Part shown: one piece after another, positions 60,001-64,000 of the stretch
Position numbering within the stretch: position 1 is the first letter of the stretch
Layout of the letters: every line of letters starts with the position of its first letter
Origin: Burhinus oedicnemus
Lineage: Eukaryota > Chordata > Aves > Charadriiformes > Burhinidae
NCBI GenBank assembly: GCA_008921705.1
Contig: VFFE01007034.1
Span: forward strand, 62,874 to 126,873
Reading direction: 5' to 3'
Length of the DNA stretch: 64,000 bases
The notes under the pieces: generated by a model
The model's input: only the letters and a program-made list of their open reading frames with translations
Told to the model about the DNA's origin: nothing
Databases searched by the model: none
Program-made: the position numbers and the translations under genes

Positions 60001-61927
60001 TCCCTTCCAACCTAAACCATTCTACCATTCTATGAAGGCTGCCTGGGACCTTAGACTCTGCAAAGGTCTCAGATCCCCCCAATTACTGCGTAATAGTTGC
60101 CTGATATCTAGCCCTAGATCTTCAGAAGTGCTTAGCCAACAAACTACTAAGCTTAGGGAAGTGGAAGGGATTTAGACTGTGAATCAGGGCCTTGGTAACC
60201 TCTAGCAGCTAATTTTTGTAATATGTGGGTATTAAATAAGCAGCTTTTCGTTGTCTGCAGTGGGAAGTGTCTGCTGGCCATCCCTCCATAGTGCTCTTAG
60301 CATAGCACAAGCTGTCAGTCAAGGTTATTGTTTAAAGTAGGGAGTTTTCTGGATTTTGCAATATTTCATGCTCTTGTAATGACCAGAAACTGGGATAAAA
60401 ACTGCCATTGTGTTTTTTCTTCTTTTGTTGTACCTTTACATGGGTAGTCCCTTTATACTTGGTCAAAAATGTTTTAATTTTTAAACTTGGGTCTTGCTTA
60501 GCCACCCATAAAATTGTTCTGGGTGTTGCGGTCTTGACCAACAGATCATGTAACAGCAGGGCAATTAAGACATGAGGCCATATGAGAAGAAAGTATTTTG
60601 TGTGTGAGGTTTTTCTGGTTTGTTTTTTTTTCATTTATTTTATTTTGTTTTTCCCCCTGAAAAAAACTTCTGAGCAGGAGAGCCTTTCATCTTAACAAAG
60701 GAAATAATAATGAAGTTATAATGAAATGGCAAAACTGAATTCCTAGGATAGAGTTTGAGACCTGTCAGTCCATAGATACAGAGAAGTGGCCTAGTAACTC
60801 TGCTAATGAGCTGTAAAGATGGGACTGGGGCCTTACACTCCTAATGCTTTTTGTTTTTTCCCCTATGAGGGCTTTTAATAGGTTTTTTTAGATGTGAGAG
60901 TTTGTAATTCATAATAAGAAAAAAAAAAAGTCTCATTTTTACCTTGGCAGTTGGCCAGTCATTAATACCAGATCAGCCTAAAGTGTGCAAACTTATTCTG
61001 GAGTAACTATAGCTACTACATTGTTGTAGTTGAAGCTCCGTAATAAAATTGCTTTTATGCTCAAACATACACCATGCTGGCCTTGCAATGTGTGGATTAG
61101 GACTGAAACCTGATTTCTGTATCTGGTATGATTTCAAAGAAGAGTTTTGCGTATTTACAACTTAAAAAAGTATGGAAGACGCAAGAGCAAGGTATCTTGA
61201 TTGTGTTAAAATCCGAGTTTGTAATGTTTCAGGCAGCTATATCTGCCTAGTCTTTGTTCTGGTTTGGCTTAGTTTGGGCCAACATGTGACTTGAATGACG
61301 TTTTAAGTTTAAAATGTGGGTGAGAGGAAGGGTTGTTACTGAGCTGCCTTTTCCTTGTGTGAAAGCATATTTAAAATGGTGACCTAGCAATCGGTGATAA
61401 AGTGGGCTCTTGACTTACACTAGCTTCCTTTTAGATGCAAACCATTCTGAATTTACATCTCTACGTCATGAAGAAGAGCAAAGGTGTGGTGCAGAGAAAC
61501 ATGAGGAGGATCACTTGAATTTTCTTCTTGAAGAGTGTGAGTATAAAAAGGCTTCTAAATTGCAATGTGAAGTATTTTTACATAGCAAGCACTAACATTC
61601 TCTTCTCTTCATACAGTGAAGAAAATGAGGGAAAATATGGATTTGCTTCTTCTGAATCAGCAAAGTCAGCTGCAGGTCCTGCAAGAAATTCAGAAACAAC
61701 TGAATATACTCCTTCCAGGCAACGATCTCATTAATTCAAATGTCTATAGCTTAGGACTTCTGCTAGAACGGCAAGCAGCTGCTGTGGCATCTCTTTCTTT
61801 TCCCCTTCTTAATCCAAGCAGTCTCCTCTCTGAAAATGCCAGTCTGTTATCCCGATCATTTGCTCCTGGAATTCTGCCTACCACTCAGCTCCCAATCTCT
61901 CAATATCCTGCAGCTTCTACAACTTGA
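57049..61927 (+). CDS. Five-finger C2H2 protein with C-terminal coiled coil, 390 aa (four coding exons)
   Basis: Exons are 57049-57112, 59013-59708, 61435-61536 and 61617-61927. Each boundary has AG/GT signals, all introns are phase 1, and the joined frame is 391 codons with its stop. Exon 1 starts directly at ATG after cttctag and gives MEPVIESVLSLLQESGKSS. Exon 2 holds an acidic, then basic linker and five intact C2H2 fingers at about 109-131, 137-159, 165-187, 193-215 and 221-243. Linkers are mostly non-canonical (TREKM, TGERP, AKKKA, MDEKP). Exons 3-4 give an acidic segment (254-285), then a Leu/Gln heptad-like coiled coil (about 281-325) and a Ser/Leu/Pro-rich tail. It is probably a nuclear DNA-binding protein that self-associates through the coiled coil (inference). 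No KRAB, SCAN or BTB is seen. Exon 4 was first suggested by a frame starting at a GTG; correct splicing makes that codon TTG. The orthologue is not recognised. Confidence 0.88.
57583..57670 (+). mobile_element. CR1 3'-end stub in intron 1
   Basis: About 88 bases from 'gtctagtaggaggtgtccttg' to the tail 'accattctatgattct', sense to the host gene. Only the CR1 3'UTR end is present. Confidence 0.88.
57728..57780. other. Assembly gap (20 N) between poly-C and poly-T
   Basis: A run of 19 C (57728-57746) leads into 20 N (57749-57768), and a T run follows. The gap lies in intron 1 of the five-finger gene. Homopolymers at both edges suggest a sequencing or assembly failure; the true length is unknown. 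Confidence 0.95.
59709..61434 (+). other. Intron 2 of the five-finger gene
   Basis: Donor GCAG|GTAACT at 59709, acceptor agcttccttttag at 61434. If splicing failed, the frame would end at once (GTAACTGA), giving a finger-only protein without the coiled coil. It contains a CR1 stub at 59942-60037 and T-rich tracts. Confidence 0.7.
59942..60037 (+). mobile_element. CR1 3'-end stub in intron 2
   Basis: About 95 bases from 'ggtctagtgagagatgtccc' to 'accattctaccattctatg'. It is the same CR1 portion as the intron 1 stub and in the same orientation. Confidence 0.88.
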
Positions 61928-62528
61928 TCAGCTTTGTGCTGTGAATGTAGCTAATGTAAACAAGTGTGGCTACTGTTTTGTACTGTTTTCTCTCTCAAAC
62001 ATGCGATCTCTGTGTTGTAATGTTGAAATTGTAGTACCTGTGAAGATGCTGACCATACACTCAGACTTGGAAAAATATATGCCTCAAGATGCAAACAGCA
62101 GTTGATCAAATCCACTGCCCATTCATTTGTTGCAGCATGCAGATGTTTTGACCAGAAATGTATTTTGTCAAGGCAGCTTGAGATCTTTATCACCGGGGTG
62201 TAGTTAAGTGCAACATCCATATATAAGATAATGCATACAACTTACGTATATTTTTCTACCTGTTATGTCTTTAATATATACTCGGGCAGTTGGACCTCTC
62301 CTAACAGGCTGAAGCTAATGATAAAATCATCAGGGATGCTTTAGGCAACTCCTGTTAAGTCTGATTCATACAGAGGTAAGGAACATGCTTATGTAAAGGT
62401 GTTCAATTTAACTGCACCTCTATTCCCAGCATCCATTTGCAAAAGCTTCCTTCATTCAAATTAGGTGACCTTAGCTGATTCTTAGGGCAGCATCACTACT
62501 AAAATGATAAGAAATATTTTCTGCTTTT

Positions 62529-62569
62529 TATTAAAACAAATAAACACCCCTTCCCCCAACCCCAATAAA
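62529..62569 (+). terminator. Cluster of poly(A) signals for the five-finger gene
   Basis: An ATTAAA near 62529-62534, then AATAAA at 62539-62544 and 62564-62569, about 600-640 bases after the stop codon. This is a plausible transcript end. The intervening 61928-62528 would be the 3'UTR. Confidence 0.5.
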
Positions 62570-64000
62570 ATACCACCATTCAGGTCTACCTTGCTTACTA
62601 ACAGTTTATAAGGGAAAGCCAAATTGGTTTATAGGACACTTGTTCTTTTGTTCAAAGGTGAACTCCCTTGAGTCTGTTTTTAGATATTTTGTTATATCCT
62701 TTTTGGATTATTACATGTTGTTGACTGTTATGTATTAGTTCATTGGGGATATGACTGGGATAAATAACTACCATTTGGGGAGGAACACTGAGAAACTCAG
62801 GTGCACCATCTTGCGAAGTCTGCAGGGGGAAAAATGATTTTTATTCCCCCCACCCTGTTCCAGCAGGACTCCAACATGGGCCTTTTTAAGACTAGTAAGT
62901 CCAGAGTTTTAAGAAGTATTAGTCTTTTCTACCTCCTTGTTTCTATCAGTGACAGGCTAGTAGCAGTGTCGGAGCCTTTGAGCTTCAAAAGTGCGAAAAA
63001 GCTAACTTTGATTTACCTTTGAAGAGCTGCTGGATAAAGAAACATTGGAGTTTGCGCCTATGCCAAAAATCTTTCTCTTGAACTGATACTTTGTTTATGA
63101 GTTGTTGGTTTTGTGAGTTTTTTTTTTTTATGATATCTTGTTAAAAGGATGCACTGTTAGTAATTATTAAAATGTGGTTTAGGTTTTAAGAATGGGAAAT
63201 CTTCTCTTAACAAGTCGCCTTGTTGGTGACAGTGCAATGGTGTCAGATTCTTGTCCAAAGATAAAACTCTGTGGGACCAGGTATGACTCTGTGTCAATAC
63301 AGACTGTGAAAATCACACACATTATGTAGGATATTTTATTAGTCTTAACTGAGTAGGATATTCATTAAAGCCAAACTGAGAAGCCTTAAAGGGCATTCCT
63401 TCAATGTCATCTTGTACTGAAGTGTTTGGGGTTTGTTTTCCATCAGTTAAGCATATCGGAGTCATGTGGCTCTAAACTTAGGAGCTCCAATAAGAGTTGC
63501 TAACATTCTATGGAAACTCTGGGGTACTGTTTATAGTTTCTTGGATGTTTAATTTCATTTTGTTTAGAAGCAGAATCCTCTCTTCAAAGTGATGGTTAAA
63601 GTTTGTATTTTAGTGTTGTTTTTTTAAGGTGTTCAATATTAAAATGTTGCATTTTTTAGAAATGAATCTTTACTGAGCTTCTGTCCTTTATAAAAGAGCA
63701 CCAGTGCTTAGACTTTGATACCTGAACTGAAGTTCAGTTACTCTAATGTACGTGCCTTTCCTGGCTACTTCTGCTTTTCTCTTGTCTTCCCGTTTCCCTC
63801 CATCTAGGCATGTCCTTACATTTCTGACTTTGGAAACTCCTGAAAAAGAAAACACAGCGAAGTCTGCCACTTCTGCAACTTAGACCAAGTAGGAGGAATC
63901 TCTTATTTGACGGCATAGGTAGGTTTTTTGCCAGTTGGGAGGGAATTTGTACATGATGTTTTGGTTTGTAGCTGGCAGGCTCAGGAGCATTTTGTCGCAA
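62570..64000. other. Non-coding right end of the window
   Basis: No gene recognised. An acceptor-like sequence (ccctccatctag) at about 63806 could start a further exon, but no coding frame supports it. ATTAAA variants near 63167 and 63634 allow a longer 3'UTR for the upstream gene. Confidence 0.4.

Noticed and set aside
61616..61927. Start of the terminal exon frame at a GTG codon
   Set aside because: The reading is explained by splicing: the acceptor at 61616 joins a T from exon 3 to TG, giving Leu inside a longer protein.
1..64000. CRISPR arrays, prophage, operons, rRNA or tRNA genes, endogenous retroviruses
   Set aside because: No regularly spaced repeats, no tRNA-like cloverleaf with an internal promoter, no LTR or gag/pol/env-like frames seen. 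The sequence is vertebrate genomic DNA.

Overview
This is vertebrate nuclear DNA, most probably from a bird. The main evidence is about a dozen 5'-truncated CR1 LINEs on both strands. They carry the avian-type reverse-transcriptase C-terminus and the 3' tail of short ATTCTATG-like repeats, and no mammalian SINEs or LTR elements were seen. Genes are few, have introns, and sit behind CpG islands. No bacterial-style operons, CRISPR arrays, rRNA or tRNA genes were seen.

Layout. 1-8.65 kb is mostly non-coding, with one worn CR1-like relic and one isolated splice-competent exon candidate. 8.69-9.77 kb is a strong CpG island with good splice donors on both strands but no recognisable protein; its gene or genes must have coding exons elsewhere. 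9.8-44.5 kb is intergenic or intronic sequence dotted with CR1 copies. It also holds a broken C2H2 zinc-finger relic (about 22.56-22.76 kb), small tandem repeats, and a diverged ~140-bp direct repeat (36.4 and 37.0 kb). 44.54-46.3 kb holds a compact minus-strand gene for a nine-finger C2H2 protein (328 aa, coding sequence in one exon) with its CpG-island promoter. 49.6-50.55 kb holds a minus-strand stretch that reads like decayed coding sequence. 55.9-56.7 kb is a third CpG island. It is the likely promoter of a plus-strand gene with coding exons at 57049-57112, 59013-59708, 61435-61536 and 61617-61927. Spliced, these give a 390-aa protein with five C2H2 fingers and a C-terminal coiled coil. 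The window ends in non-coding sequence.

How it fits together. The two intact zinc-finger genes point away from each other and each has its own CpG island. The relic at 22.6 kb shows that a third, now dead, finger gene once lay in the same locus, so this looks like a small zinc-finger neighbourhood. Both live proteins should act in the nucleus as sequence-specific DNA-binding factors; neither shows a KRAB, SCAN or BTB domain in the exons visible here. I could not assign orthologue names, so gene symbols are left blank. All exon boundaries come from reading splice signals and frame by eye.
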